Shown here piece by piece: positions 22,530 to 34,014 of a stretch of 64,000 nt of DNA. The notes under the pieces were generated by a model. That model saw nothing but the letters and a program-made list of their open reading frames with translations, was not told where the DNA came from and made no database searches. Origin of the DNA: Strigamia acuminata (Eukaryota > Arthropoda > Chilopoda > Geophilomorpha > Linotaeniidae); NCBI GenBank assembly GCA_949358305.1, contig OX442314.1, forward strand, positions 6,947,087-7,011,086, given 5' to 3'. The first letter of the stretch is position 1. Each line of letters begins with the position of its first letter. A program made the translations under genes and the position numbers.

Positions 22530-25500
22530 TCGTTTTGACACTAATCATGCAGAAAAGAAAATATTTAGATGCAGCCTGTGTTTATTTCTGGGCCACCACA
22601 CCAGTGTTCATCACTTTATTCACCCTTGCAACCTACGTTTGGCTTCACAACACTTTTACGGCCGCTCAAGTAATACTAATACCCTTTCTTCGAATTTAAT
22701 CTTTTTCTTTTAGGTAGCATCCACCAGGAGTGTTACAGTGGTAATTTTAATTTCTTAGAATTACTGTTGTAATCATCTCTCTTTCATTATTTTGTATTGG
22801 TTTCTATGAATAAACAACAACATTTTGGCCATTAAACTGGACAATTTATTGAACTAACAAACAACACAACTGTTGGCATTGTTTACACTATGAAGTCGGG
22901 TCACTTCATTGAATCCCGTTTCATCGAATAACGTACCATTTTTCCAATATTTTCGATGAAAAAAATCCAAAAACCGAACTTAACCTGACCTGACCTGACC
23001 TGACCTAACCTGACCTTACCTAACTTAACCTAACCTGACCTAACACAACCTAAAACAACCTAACCTAACCACGTAGCCACGTGAATAACATCCCCGATGA
23101 TGGCCGAAAATTCAATGAAACGTACCGAGCGGAATTTAAATACGATGAAACGACCCCCGTTTTCCCACATTTCAAAAAATGGTAAAAAATTAGAATTTGA
23201 TGAAACGGGATTCGATGAAGTGATCCGACCTGTTACACTATATTAGTGAATTTATTAGTCAAAATGTTAGTGTTTTATCCATAAATTGCACATTAATAAT
23301 AAGGTTTAATACAATTTCTATTCAGGTTTTTACATGCCTTACTTTAGTCAACATGCTGATAATGCCTTTAAATGCATTTCCTTGGGTTTTGAACGGCTTG
23401 GTCGAAGCTTGGGTTTCGTTACGCCGCATTGAAAACCTATTGCAGCTACCTGAAACTAATCTGGATGACTATTACACGCCTGGCACAGGTTGAATTGCAT
23501 TCAAAATGCAATTACATACACTAACAATTTCTCGTCACAGACAGAGCAAAGTTAATGATAAATGGAGACTTTGAGTGGAGTTCCGAAGCACAGCGAACGC
23601 CTGCACAAAATCCTTCTCTACACTCCATCAATGTCAACCTAATACAGGTAATATTCACATACATTGATGACGACATAGAATTGGAAGCTTATAAATTGCA
23701 GGGTCAATTAATAGGAGTTGTCGGCACGGTTGGAAGTGGAAAAACTTCGCTTCTTCACGCCGTTCTAGCCGAAATGAAAATAGCCAGAGGAATTGTCGAA
23801 TTCAACGAGATTAATGAAGGTTTCGGATACGTGCCGCAAGAAGCGTGGATCCAACAAGGGACCATCCAATCCAACATTTTACTCGGCAAACGCTACGAAA
23901 ACTCGCGGTACCTACAAGTCCTCGAAGCGTGTTCCCTCATTGAAGATCTGGCTGTAAATTATTTAATTCACAAATGACCGTATTCCTTCGAATTGGAGCC
24001 ATCTCCAATTAAGAGTCCTTCTCAAATAATAGCCGCTCGCGAATAATAGCCGCTCTCAGATAATAGCCGATCGCGAATAATGCGGGAGTATACTTCCAGA
24101 TCTCGTTCGTCTCGGAATCTCGGCTTGTTGGCATGTGGCAAAGTCTCGCCAACCAGACGTGAATCGACGAGAGTTGTAGTCGATCGTGATTGGTTGGCCG
24201 CAAGACCTTTCCTTGCGTTGCGTCGCTTACTTCAACTTGGAGTCGAAGCAGGAATTGGCGTCAACGTCGAGAATTTTTGGACGCAAGCAGCTTGCGTTGC
24301 GTCTATACTCTGGCTCATCATAAGAGGGTAACCAGTTCCTATTGGCCGAGCCATTTCACTGGTGTAGGTATACATAAAGGTGGGCCAAATACTTGTTGAG
24401 TGCTTGCCAGACAAAACAATCAATCATAAAATTCAAAAATTACTTGCTTTCCTGACAAAGCAACGAATAAACTCAACAAACTGAACAAACATGTATTTTG
24501 AAAAAAGAACAGCATAAAACATTGTTTTAAGATTTTTAAAACATTTTATTATTCAATAAAAGTCAATTTACATCATTTCAACCATTACAATAATCAAACA
24601 AATTAAAAACACAACAAAACTACTTTTCCTGGTGGTAGTATAAAGACAACAGTTAGGAGTAAACAGGCTCGGCCAATAGGAACTGGTTACCCTCTTACGA
24701 TGAGCCAGAGTATAGTGTGAACACAAGTGTGGACTTAGCTCTACTCGAAGAAATACGGGACATTCCTTTCGGCGGAAAGAAAGCGTAGACGAATGATTTA
24801 ACGTAATTCTCTATTCACAGGTCATGCCAAGTGGAGATGAGACCCAAGTTGGTGATCGGGGAATGACGTTAAGTGGGGGTCAAAAAGCAAGAATTAGTTT
24901 GGCAAGAGCTTGTTACCAGGATAAACAATTTTATTTGCTGGACGACCCTTTGTCCGCAATGGACGCTCATGTCGCGAGACATATCTTCGACAAGTGCATT
25001 TGTCGGCTACTAGGGGGCAAAACTGTACTTTTATGCACGCATCAAGTTAGTTATTTACAAAATGCCGACTGGATAATTGTGATGAAAGACGGAACTATTT
25101 CAAAGCAAGGTGTTTAGACACATTCACTATTTCTGTACTCTAGTGCTGAATTGTAACTTTTATGGTAGGTCAACCGGATCAAGTTCTTCCATCATTGTCG
25201 ACATCATTCATCCATGTGTCTTCCAACGAGCTTACCAACGTCAAACCCTTGCAGCCGGATTCGCCAACAATGAAGGACATACCGGCTGAGAAGACTAAAC
25301 TAATAATGTTACCGGACGACTTAATACCAGAAGAGGAGAGAGAAAGCGGGATTGTTAAATTTAAAGTAATTTAAATGGTTCATTCTAGACTTCGACCGAT
25401 ATCGATATTTTGCAATATCGCCGATGCCGATAATCGGCAACCGAATATCGGCCGATACCGAAACCTGCGCTGATATTAAAATTAAAATGTCCGACCCCCC

Positions 25501-28500
25501 CCCAAAAAAAAAGAAAAAAAAATTAAAATTGCGTTTATTTATTATTAAAATTAAAAACAAATTTAAAATTTAAATGTAACCTTCTATATACTGCTTCAAA
25601 AACGTTAATAAAATATATCGTTTTAGTCTAGAACGATACGTTTTAGAACAGTGGCAATATCGGTATCGGCCACGCCTAAAAATATCGGATCCGATATCGA
25701 CAAATACCGATATATTGGCCGATAGCCGATACCGATACCGGTCAAAGTCTATTATAAAGTACCTTATGATAGATTTTTTCCAAAATGATGTGTTTAAAGT
25801 TGCACTAGCAGTTTCTTTTCACAATTTAGGTTTATACAGCTTACATGAATGCAATTGGAGTGGTGTTAGCCATTGTGATAACTATTTCCATGCTTTGTAT
25901 GCAGGGTAATGTTTTGTTTTTAAAAACCTCGAATTAGTCAAACATCTCACCTTTCTTTTTTTTTTTTTTTAGGAACCCGAAATGCCTCGGATTTGTGGTT
26001 AGCTTATTGGACTGGCCATGGCAATGATAGTACCTTAAACACCACAATACTCATTAAGGATCCGCTGTCAGACTGGGACTGGGATTTCAACAAATTGTAA
26101 ATCCAGTCAAATGGGATGTATAATATAATATATTATGATCCATCTTTCCCTGCACAGATTTTCCATTGTAAGGGAAATGCCAAACATAAACTTCTACCTG
26201 AAAATATACGCAATCATCGTAGGGTGTAATTCCATTTTCACTCTGTTCCGCGCCTTTCTTTTCGCCTATGGAGGCATCCAGGCGGCAACCAACATTCACA
26301 AGAGACTTATTCATCAACTCTTTAAAGTAATAAGTAGGACCCGGATAAATGCATAGGAATTATTTTTATTCAATAAAAAGCCAAAATTGGCTATAAATGC
26401 ATATTTTCCAAAAATGAGGAAATAAATGCTTATATCGCCATTTTTCCGGGAAAAAAACGGAGATTTTTGGCTATAAATGCATATTTTCCAAATATGAGGA
26501 AATAAATGCTTAAATCGCCATTTTTCCGGGAAAAATTTGTGCCTTTTTTTAACGATGCGTAACATGTACGTATACTTGCGTTCGGAAAACTGAGGACTGC
26601 ACCTAAAACAGACACCAGGGGAAGTCACTAAATTAGTGTCTGGAAAAAGTTTTAAGAAATAAACAAATAAAAATTAAAAAAATAGAAAAAATGAATTGTA
26701 ATTACTAATTACAATTCATTTACATCAAGAACACTTTGAAATGGCATGAAGTTGTTATTTAACACCTGATTTCACTCAAATAAATTTTTTTATTTTGCAT
26801 AAAATGGAATTTTTAATGCATATTTTATGCGCATAGAACGAAGTTTATTTCGCATAAATATCCGGGGTCTAGTAATAAGCTTTGAAAATCTCCAATCATA
26901 ATTTATCCATTTTCAATCATTTTCAGGCACCGACATCATTTTTTGAGAAAAACCCACTGGGCCGGATTCTAAACCGCTTTTCATCCGACTTGTATGCCAT
27001 TGACGACTCGTTGCCATTCATTCTTAACATTTTTTTGGCTCAATTTTTTGGTTTGGTTGGCACCATTATTGTCACTTGTTACAGTTTACCGTGGATTCTG
27101 TTGTTAGTTATCCCCTTGATCGCCGTCTATCTTAACATACAGGTAAAATACATTTATCTCAATTTGTTTTAAGCCTAACAATTGAATTTCTTGCAGAATT
27201 ATTACAGGCACACGTCCAGGGAAATTAAGCGGTTAGCGGCGGTCACTTTATCGCCGATCTATTCGCATTTTTCAGAAACACTTAGTGGTTTAACAAGCAT
27301 CAGAGCATTTCGCGTGGAAACCAAGTACCTACATAGTCTTCATCTGATTTGTTTTCATCGATCTCATTGATTAATCGGTTTCTATTCAGATTCCGTAAAG
27401 AAAACGAAGAACACCTCGAGCGAAGTCAACGTGTTCTATTCAGCAGCCAAGCAGCCGGTCAGTGGCTGAGTTTCTGTTTGCAGTTGATTGGCGTCGTTTT
27501 GGTAACCGGAATCACGCTTTTAGTCGTCGTTACTCCCGTATCAATAAGTAAGATCGCATTTTTATTCTCAGTGGCAGTCTAAAGCTTGGTTGGGTTCACA
27601 CTAGACGCAACGCAAGAAAACTGACACAACGCAAGGGCTTGCGTCCAAAAATTCTTGACGTTAACTCCAAGTTGAAGTAAGCGACGCAAAGCAAGGAAAG
27701 GTCTTGCGGCCAACCAAACACGATCGACTACAACTCTCATTGATTCAGGTCTGGTTTGCGAGGTTTTGCCACATGCAAACAGGCCGCCAATTTCGGATTC
27801 TGGATTTAGTTCTAGAACTAGATCCAATTCCAAGTTTCATTGAAACCATCTGATTGGCCAGACGCAACATCAATTGTTTCAGCTCTGATCACACGTGCCC
27901 TACAGTGTGAACATACTCTGCATTGCGTCTAGTGCAGGGGTAGGCAACCTTTTGAGACAGAAGAGCCAAAAGTTACAATTTACAAAATTTCCCAGTTGTT
28001 AAAGAGCCACTACAATATTAAATTAGGTCCCATACAGCCGCATCTTGACATCGAAACAGCCGCAGGTTGCCGACCCCTGGTGTGAACACAAGTGAAAGCC
28101 AATTACTTTAAAATGGTTCTGCAGAAGTTAAGCACCGAAGTCAAAAGAGTTGTTTGATTTCAGGTTTAGCCGGCCTAGCTATTTCTTATGGATTGACCAT
28201 CACGGGTTATTTGGGTGGCGTTGTCACATACTTTACTGAAACTGAAAAAGAAATGGTGAATGCAGAGAGAGCGTTGGAGTACATCGACGGAATAGACACA
28301 GAAAAATGGAAGGGATCCATAAAAGTAAAACTAGTAACGAAAAAAAAAATTGTATTTTGCTGTTTTGATAAATTCTTGACTATTGCAGGCTCCATCAAAT
28401 TGGCCCTCGAATGGGTGCATCGCTTTCTCGCGGGTTTATTTTCAATACCGCGAACATTTGCCTTATTCCCTCGACGGTGTGTCGTTTCGGATCGAGCCGG

Positions 28501-30739
28501 GTGAAAAAATTGGAATCGTTGGGCGCACTGGAGCCGGAAAATCAAGTTTACTGAAGGTTTTGTTTCGTCTTGTCGAGATCAAAAAAGGCGAAATCTTGAT
28601 AGACGGTGTTAACATACAACTCATGGACTTGAACATATTGAGGTTAATACCAAAAATGATTGACAATTACCGCATTCCTTCGATTAAGAGCCGCGGCTAA
28701 GGGAGCAAGAATATCCGGATTAGTTCACTTTAGTGACGCCCGTTTTAGCGACATAGCTGTAAGGTGCTTAGTTGCAGTTAGGTTAGGTTAAGTTGAAAAT
28801 CGGCGTCACTAAAACGGGCCATGCTAAAGTGAACTATATCCCAGGTATCGCGACAATATGCGACAATGTATGGATAAAACAATTATCGAATCCTATCCGG
28901 AAAAAATGGTGGCCCATCCAATCCTATCCTCTTTCAATTCAAACCGAGTGCGGATTGCGGATAGGTCTGAGTCCCAAACGTCCAAACGCCTCAAACTGAT
29001 GAATTAAGTGAAAAATGACCAAAAACTGACGAATTATGTGCAGAAATGACCAACAAAAATTTTAAAAAGAGCAAAAATGAAAAAAAAAACCATAAAAATT
29101 TAAAATAAAGTGCATTTAAATTGATTTTTTGAATTTTCGGATTATATGGATCAGTTTCGGTTTTTTCCCCCAATCCTAGCCAGAACGTATGGATAAAATT
29201 TTGAATTATCCAATCTGATTAAAAAAAAATCGGATTGATTTGGGACCATCCGAATCAAACTCAATTCAATCCGAATTCGGTTTGGGTCAGATTGTATCCT
29301 ATCTGACCGCACCCTTACTCTTAATCGATAAAATACGGTATTGGAACTTTTTGTAATATTTTAAACGTAATGTCTTTTTAGGTCTTCCATGGCGATCATT
29401 CCCCAGGATCCCTTTTTATTCAGCGGAACTGTAAAACAAAACATAGACCCGGAAGACAAGCACACCGATGCCGAATTACTTCATGCTTTAGACCAGTGCC
29501 ACTTGGAACAAATTATACAAAATTTAGGCGGTCTTCAGGGCAACTTGGTAGAAAGGGGACAAGAACTTTCTCTAGGACAAAAACAACTATTTTGTTTAGC
29601 CAGAGCTTTACTTACTAACTCAAAGGCAAGTTTCATTTCAACAAACTTTATTGATATTATTTTATGTAGATCTTTTGCTTAAATATTATTGGTCGTCTTG
29701 GGGCTTCAAAATTTCTGCGGTCCTGGTGAGGGGGACATCAACCTGCAAAGAAGTCAAATTCACGACTTAGGGATGTTGGACTAATATTGTCGTTTTCAGC
29801 TAACTAATGGCAAAATTGGATGATTTTGGTCAAAAATTTGATTGATTTTGGTCAAAAATTGGTTGATTGTGGTACAAAATTTGATTAATTTTGGTCAAAA
29901 ATTGGTTGATTTTGGTCAAAAATTGGTTGATTTTGGTCAAAATTTGGTTGATTTTCGTTAAAAATTGGTTGATTTTGATCAAAAATTGGTTGATTTTGAT
30001 CAAAAATTGGTTGATTTTGATCAAAAATTGGTTGATTTTGGTCAAAAATTGGTTGATTTTGGTCAAAAATTGGTTGATTTTGGTCACAAATTGTATGATT
30101 TTGGTTTTGGTCAAAAATTGGATGATTTTGGTCACAAATTGTATGATTTTGGTTTTGGTCACAAATTGGATGATTTTGGTCACAAATTGTAGAATTTAGC
30201 TCACAAATTGTAGGATTTTGGTCACAAATTATATGATTTTGGTTTTGGTCACAAATTGTGTGATTTTGGTTTTGGTCAAAAATTGTATGATTTTGGTCAC
30301 AAATTGTATGATTTTGGTCACAAATTGTATGATTTTGGTCACAAATTGTGTGATTTTGGTCACAAATTGTGTGATTTTGGTCACAAATTGTGTGATTTTG
30401 GTCACAAATTGTATGATTTTGGTCACAAATTGTATAATTTTTGCCTAAAAATGCATTAAGACTGGTTTAAATTAAATAATCCGCTTTTCCATGCAGATTC
30501 TATGCATCGACGAAGCGACAGCGTCAGTAGATTTCGAGACCGACGCTTTGATTCACCAAACTATCTGCCAAATCTTTAACGACCGGACAGTCCTGACCAT
30601 CGCACACCGGATCGAGACGATCCTCTACTGCGATCGCATCTTAGTTATGAGCAAAGCGCAAGTTGTAGAGTTCGATTCGCCAAGCAAACTCTTGTCAGAT
30701 CCAGACTCCGTATTCTATAAACTAGCTAATAAACTGTGA
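19292..30739 (+). CDS. ABCC10: ABCC10/MRP7-like ABC transporter (gene B)
   Basis: Exons: 19292-20665, 20751-20903 (or 20909), 22359-22469, 22553-22669, 23326-23488, 23541-23953 (probably split by a 54-nt intron at 23648-23701), 24821-25109, 25169-25365, 25830-25905, 25973-26096, 26158-26326, 26927-27142, 27197-27324, 27390-27547, 28164-28324, 28389-28642, 29382-29625, 30497-30739. The spliced CDS is about 4536 nt (1511 residues); human MRP7 is about 1490. Order: TMD0 and TMD1 in the large first exon, NBD1 (Walker [12 protein letters not shown], signature LSGGQ, Walker B FYLLDDP), TMD2 ([12 protein letters not shown]), NBD2 (Walker [12 protein letters not shown], signature LSLGQ, Walker [11 protein letters not shown]). 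All ATPase motifs are normal, including the usual ABCC Asp in NBD1. Most exons match gene A in length and phase (111, 163, 289, 216, 128, 161 and 254 nt). Expected role: plasma-membrane drug/conjugate export. Oddity: the exon-2 donor is non-consensus. The last intron is GC-AG. Confidence 0.92.
21121..21868. repeat. 15-bp minisatellite in gene B intron
   Basis: About 50 copies of AAATAAATCCCGTGG with T/C dimorphism (ATCCC/ACCCC). The unit length is a multiple of 3, so long false ORFs appear in several frames on both strands. Confidence 0.95.
22484..22531. repeat. (TTTA)n microsatellite
   Basis: Twelve TTTA units fill most of the 83-bp intron between exons 22359-22469 and 22553-22669. Confidence 0.9.
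22893..23232. mobile_element. MITE with 9-bp target duplication carrying telomere-like pentamers
   Basis: The terminal inverted repeats are about 35 bp long with a shared core GTCGG(G/A)TCACTTCAT. TTACACTAT flanks both ends (22884-22892 and 23233-23241). The interior (about 22980-23072) is a run of CCTAA/CCTGA pentamers, resembling degenerate (TTAGG)n. A 9-bp duplication suggests a Mutator-like class (inference). Confidence 0.75.
24120..24735. mobile_element. Older MITE interrupted by the TACTCTGG MITE
   Basis: Bases about 24125-24303 are an inverted, diverged copy of 27595-27795, and the end GTGTGAACACAAG (about 24715-24727) matches 28080-28092. The TACTCTGG element at 24306-24712 sits inside it at a TA. 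Confidence 0.6.
24306..24712. mobile_element. MITE with TACTCTGG termini, copy 2
   Basis: A 407-bp element with inverted termini of about 50 bp (TACTCTGGCTCATC...) and TA on both sides (24304-24305 and 24713-24714). It belongs to the same family as 198-618. Confidence 0.8.
25389..25751. mobile_element. Foldback element rich in CGATAT/ATCGGC motifs
   Basis: The outer ends are inverted (TAGACTTCGACCGATATCG against CGATACCGGTCAAAGTCTA), with degenerate GATATCGGC repeats at both ends and a poly-purine centre. It lies in the gene B intron that gene A lacks. Confidence 0.6.
27593..28095. mobile_element. MITE (TTCACACTAGACGCAA termini) with a hAT-like insert
   Basis: The outer ends are inverted (TTCACACTAGACGCAA against TTGCGTCTAGTG plus GTGTGAAC). 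Inside, 27934-28079 has hAT-type ends (CAGGGGTAGGCAACCT against AGGTTGCCGACCCCTG). The outer element is related to 24120-24735. Confidence 0.6.
28668..29340. mobile_element. Transposon remnant with TACCG...CGGTA inverted ends
   Basis: A 673-bp element between the gene B exons at 28389-28642 and 29382-29625. Its ends share TACCG-ATT-CGATTAAGAG and are similar to the MITE at 11915-12078. It also contains a local inverted pair around 28735-28815 (GTGACGCCCGTTTTAG against CGTCACTAAAACGGGC). No coding capacity. Confidence 0.6.
29820..30447. repeat. About 21-bp minisatellite in the last (GC-AG) intron of gene B
   Basis: Units of GGTCAAAAATTGGTTGATTTT change to GGTCACAAATTGTATGATTTT, giving two successive subfamilies. 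The array ends 49 bp before the final exon. Confidence 0.93.
30728..30733 (+). terminator. Poly(A) signal inside the last codons of gene B
   Basis: AATAAA overlaps the final coding triplets, just before the TGA at 30737-30739. Cleavage 10-30 nt downstream would give a 3' UTR of about 5-25 nt, ending at or before the convergent MED6 stop. Confidence 0.55.
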
Positions 30740-30760
30740 TTCAATTTCATAATTACTCAA

Positions 30761-33075
30761 CTACCTCATTTTTTTCTCCGGCGGCGGCTTACACGAGTTT
30801 CTATTCGTCGGCGCAATCGGCGGCGGCGTCGAGATCCAATCTGGTTTTTCAGTCTTTATCTCCGTCTTAATTTCCGGCTTTGAATTTTCATCTACGGACA
30901 AATTAAGTAATTAATTTACTTATATTCAATTCCATAATAATTTTTTAAAATCAGTTTTAGACTAATTGGATCGTGCTCTACAACTTTCTAATTCACTTTT
31001 TCTCTATATCTGTCACGGTTCTCGAGTTACAATATGGATGACCTTGAAGATGACCTCTGAGGTCAAGTTGGATGTCACAATTGGATTTCCCCCAAAATAC
31101 TACCCTGACAATCATTTTGCTAAATCAAAATCTAAAACAGTTTGGGAATTATTTACTGTGAACAAGACTTTTAGACCACCCTGTATAATGGGGCCCCATG
31201 ACCGAAGGGCCCCGTGGGTTTTGCGATAGTAAATAATGGGCCTCGAAGTTTGTTCTGACGTCAGTGGATTTTGTTTACCAGGAGTTAGTTTATCGGTCGG
31301 CGCAGGCGGCGGCGCTGGAGTCGGCGGCGGTGCGATGGCCGCCGCCGGTGTCGGGTATTTCGGTGGAAAATGTTTGGTTAGTTCGTGGAGCAATAAGTCG
31401 ACCCTCTGTCGCTGGAAGAGTGAACTCATTTCCTCCTTCACTTTGATTTTGGTCTTGTTTTTCTTCTCTGTAGGGTCCTGGTCTTTGAATTCCCACCAGT
31501 AGCCCTTGGATGGATGGTATCTTGTGAAAGACAAAGCTGTAAATATTAAATTCGTTCAAATTATTACATTTTCAAATAGAAAACAACATTTTCCGACAAA
31601 AAAACACATTTTTCTGTGTTTTGGATTTTTTCTTTTCCTCATTATTGACTATTTGTGAGCTTGTACCAAGGACGACTAATCCAAATTGATTTCTGCATAT
31701 AAAATATCCAATTTTCTCCTTAAAAAATCAATTTCTCAAATTTTGGTTTGAAAACTGTATTTTAACACGTAAAATGTGCACTTTTACAGTTAAAATGTGC
31801 ATTTTTACAGTTAAAATGTGCATTTTTACAGTTAAAATGTGCATTTTTACAGTTAAAATGTGCATTTTTACAGTTAAAATGTGCATTTTTACAGTTAAAA
31901 TGTGCATTTTTACAGTTAAAATATGCATTTTTACAGTTAAAATGTGCATTTTTAAAGCAGAATGTGCATTTTTAAAGCAAAATGTGCATTTTTAAAGCAA
32001 AACGTGCATTTTTAAAGCAAAACGTGCATTTTTAAAGCAAAACGTGCATTTTTAAAGCAAAATGTGCATTTTTAAAGCAAAATGTGCATTTTTACGGCAA
32101 AATATGAATTTTTACGGCAAAATATGAATTTTTACGGCAAAATATGAATTTTTACGGCAAAATATGAATTTTTACGGCAAAATATGAATTTTTACGGCAA
32201 AATATGATTTTTTACGACAAAATATGAATTTTTACCGCCAAAATGTACTTATTTACAGGCAATACGTACACGTTTACACCCCAAATGCTCATGTTTACAG
32301 ACAAAACGTGAATCTTTTCAGCTAAATGTGCATTTTACAGCTGGAATTTTAGAACAGCTCAAAAAAAAAATTTAATTGTCACCTTCATCGAAAGAAGACT
32401 GCAAATGATGCGCCGCAGAAAGCTGAAAAATACACAAAACAAAACATAAACAACCGCCATTTTGCTTTTTCCAAAACTTTAAATTCAAAATTAATACTGT
32501 ACCAACAAGTACCAACTTACCATCCTAGCGTTGATTATCGAACCAATATCTGGCGATTGGTACACCACACCAGCGATAATATAATAATGCAACAACGGTG
32601 CAACTAAAAACCAAAAAAAACAATATTCAAATCAATGTAAATAAATGACGTCATTTTCTCTCAACCTTGATTCGGTCCATGTCGGTGCTGTTTCCTTACA
32701 ACGTACAAAATCGGTTCCTGCGCGTAGAACAAAACATATTCGATACCCGTCATGTTCCTAAATTAAAATTATCCAAACAAACAAATTAGACATTTGTCTT
32801 ATTTTAATGTAATTCCTCATTTTTCATTACGTCATCTGTTCCGGATTTAAGCGCTGCATCTTGATGACTTCGTTGTTGCACGTTCGGTCGTAAAATGGGT
32901 TACTTCTTTCGGAAAAATAATCGAGAACGTTGTTCGGTTTGAGAATGGGAATCCACGCACTGTCATGCCACGAAATACCCAGCATGTTGTCTGAAATAAA
33001 AAAAAATTGACATTTTTGGGTTTAAAATTAAACAAATTCGTCAAAAAAATCGATAATTCATGTCTTACAATTCAT
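30761..33075 (-). CDS. MED6: Mediator complex subunit 6
   Basis: Seven exons: 33075-33069, 32990-32831, 32757-32666, 32603-32521, 32422-32383, 31536-31279, 30891-30761. The total is 771 nt, 256 residues (human about 246), with consistent phases. MED6 hallmarks are clear: [86 protein letters not shown] and a terminal [10 protein letters not shown]6 is an essential head-module subunit of Mediator in the nucleus, linking activators to RNA polymerase II. The first coding exon is only 7 nt (ATG AAT T); this start is the least certain part of the model. The gene converges on ABCC10 gene B (21 bp between stop codons). Its first exon and the start of exon 2 are duplicated at about 44390-44484. Confidence 0.95.
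31760..32250. repeat. 21-bp minisatellite in MED6 intron
   Basis: About 23 copies in three subfamily blocks: GTGCATTTTTACAGTTAAAAT, GTGCATTTTTAAAGCAAAAT and ATGAATTTTTACGGCAAAAT (20-21 bp). It lies between the exons at 32422-32383 and 31536-31279. Confidence 0.93.
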
Positions 33076-33436
33076 GTTGGTAATAAATAACGTCGAATTT
33101 TAAATGGAATGATGCCGTGACTTCTTACGAGTTGTTTTTGAGATTGCAATGTCGTTTGATTATAAAATAAATGGATTTTTGGTTCAGGTAACTTCATTTG
33201 ACAAGTTTGTCTAGCACGTTGGCGGACATGTTGGATGTTTGTCTCCATCTGGTGTTTGTTTTTTATGTAGTTTTCGTGTTGATAATAATGGAATAATATT
33301 TTATTTCAAGATTCATCAAGAAAATAAATAGGTAAATCAATAAATGAATTAAATAAATGATTTTCATTACAAAATATGTTAAAATGTTAGTTAGTTTATT
33401 CCATACATACTCCATTTTAGACGGGGACACACGTGA

Positions 33437-33508
33437 AGCAGAGTGGCGCAGTGGAAGCGTGCTGGGCCCATAACCCAGAGGCCGGTGGATCGAAACCACC
33501 CTCTGCTA
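33437..33508 (+). tRNA. Initiator tRNA-Met (CAT)
   Basis: A 72-nt cloverleaf: acceptor AGCAGAG pairs with CTCTGCT; anticodon stem TGGGC/ACCCA region with CAT at 33469-33471; the conserved GGG:CCC pairs of initiator tRNA; A-U start of the T loop (ATCGAAA). A box TGGCGCAGTGG and B box GGATCGAAACC are intact, and a T-rich Pol III terminator follows at about 33518. It lies upstream of, and on the opposite strand to, MED6. Confidence 0.95.
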
Positions 33509-34014
33509 ACTAATATTTTATTTTTATTTTTAATTTTTTAATTTTTTAATTTTTGTATTAGTACATATCATTATGAAAGTATTTTGTTTATTTTCCTAGA
33601 ATTGGAGCCGCCCTCGAATAAAAGCCGTGGCTGAGAGAAAATACCATAATATTTGTGTTTTACGGAAAAAATATTACTTTTTCATAAAAAACGGAAATTC
33701 TAATTCCATGATATGATAAAAATTTATACAGAAAAAAAATCTTTTAAGGTTCTGTTGTAAATTTATTGATACAAGAAATTTGTTTACAATCACTGGAAAA
33801 AAAGTACATTTTTAAACATTCCCAAGTTGGAAAATTATAAGGAAAATTTGAATTTACTATCATGAGAAAATTTGATGTAAATATGTTGGAAATATTTATA
33901 TATTTATAAAATTTTAGAGAAAATATATAAAAATTTAGAAGAATTTATAAAAATTTAGAGAAATTTATAAAAATTTAAAAAAATTTATAAAAATTTAGAG
34001 AAATTTGAAAAAAA

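Noticed and set aside
22980-23072. True interstitial telomere
   Set aside because: The pentamers are degenerate and lie inside a MITE with its own inverted ends and target duplication, so they moved with the element.
33263-33499. Minus-strand ORF across the tRNA gene
   Set aside because: A shadow of the initiator tRNA and its flank.
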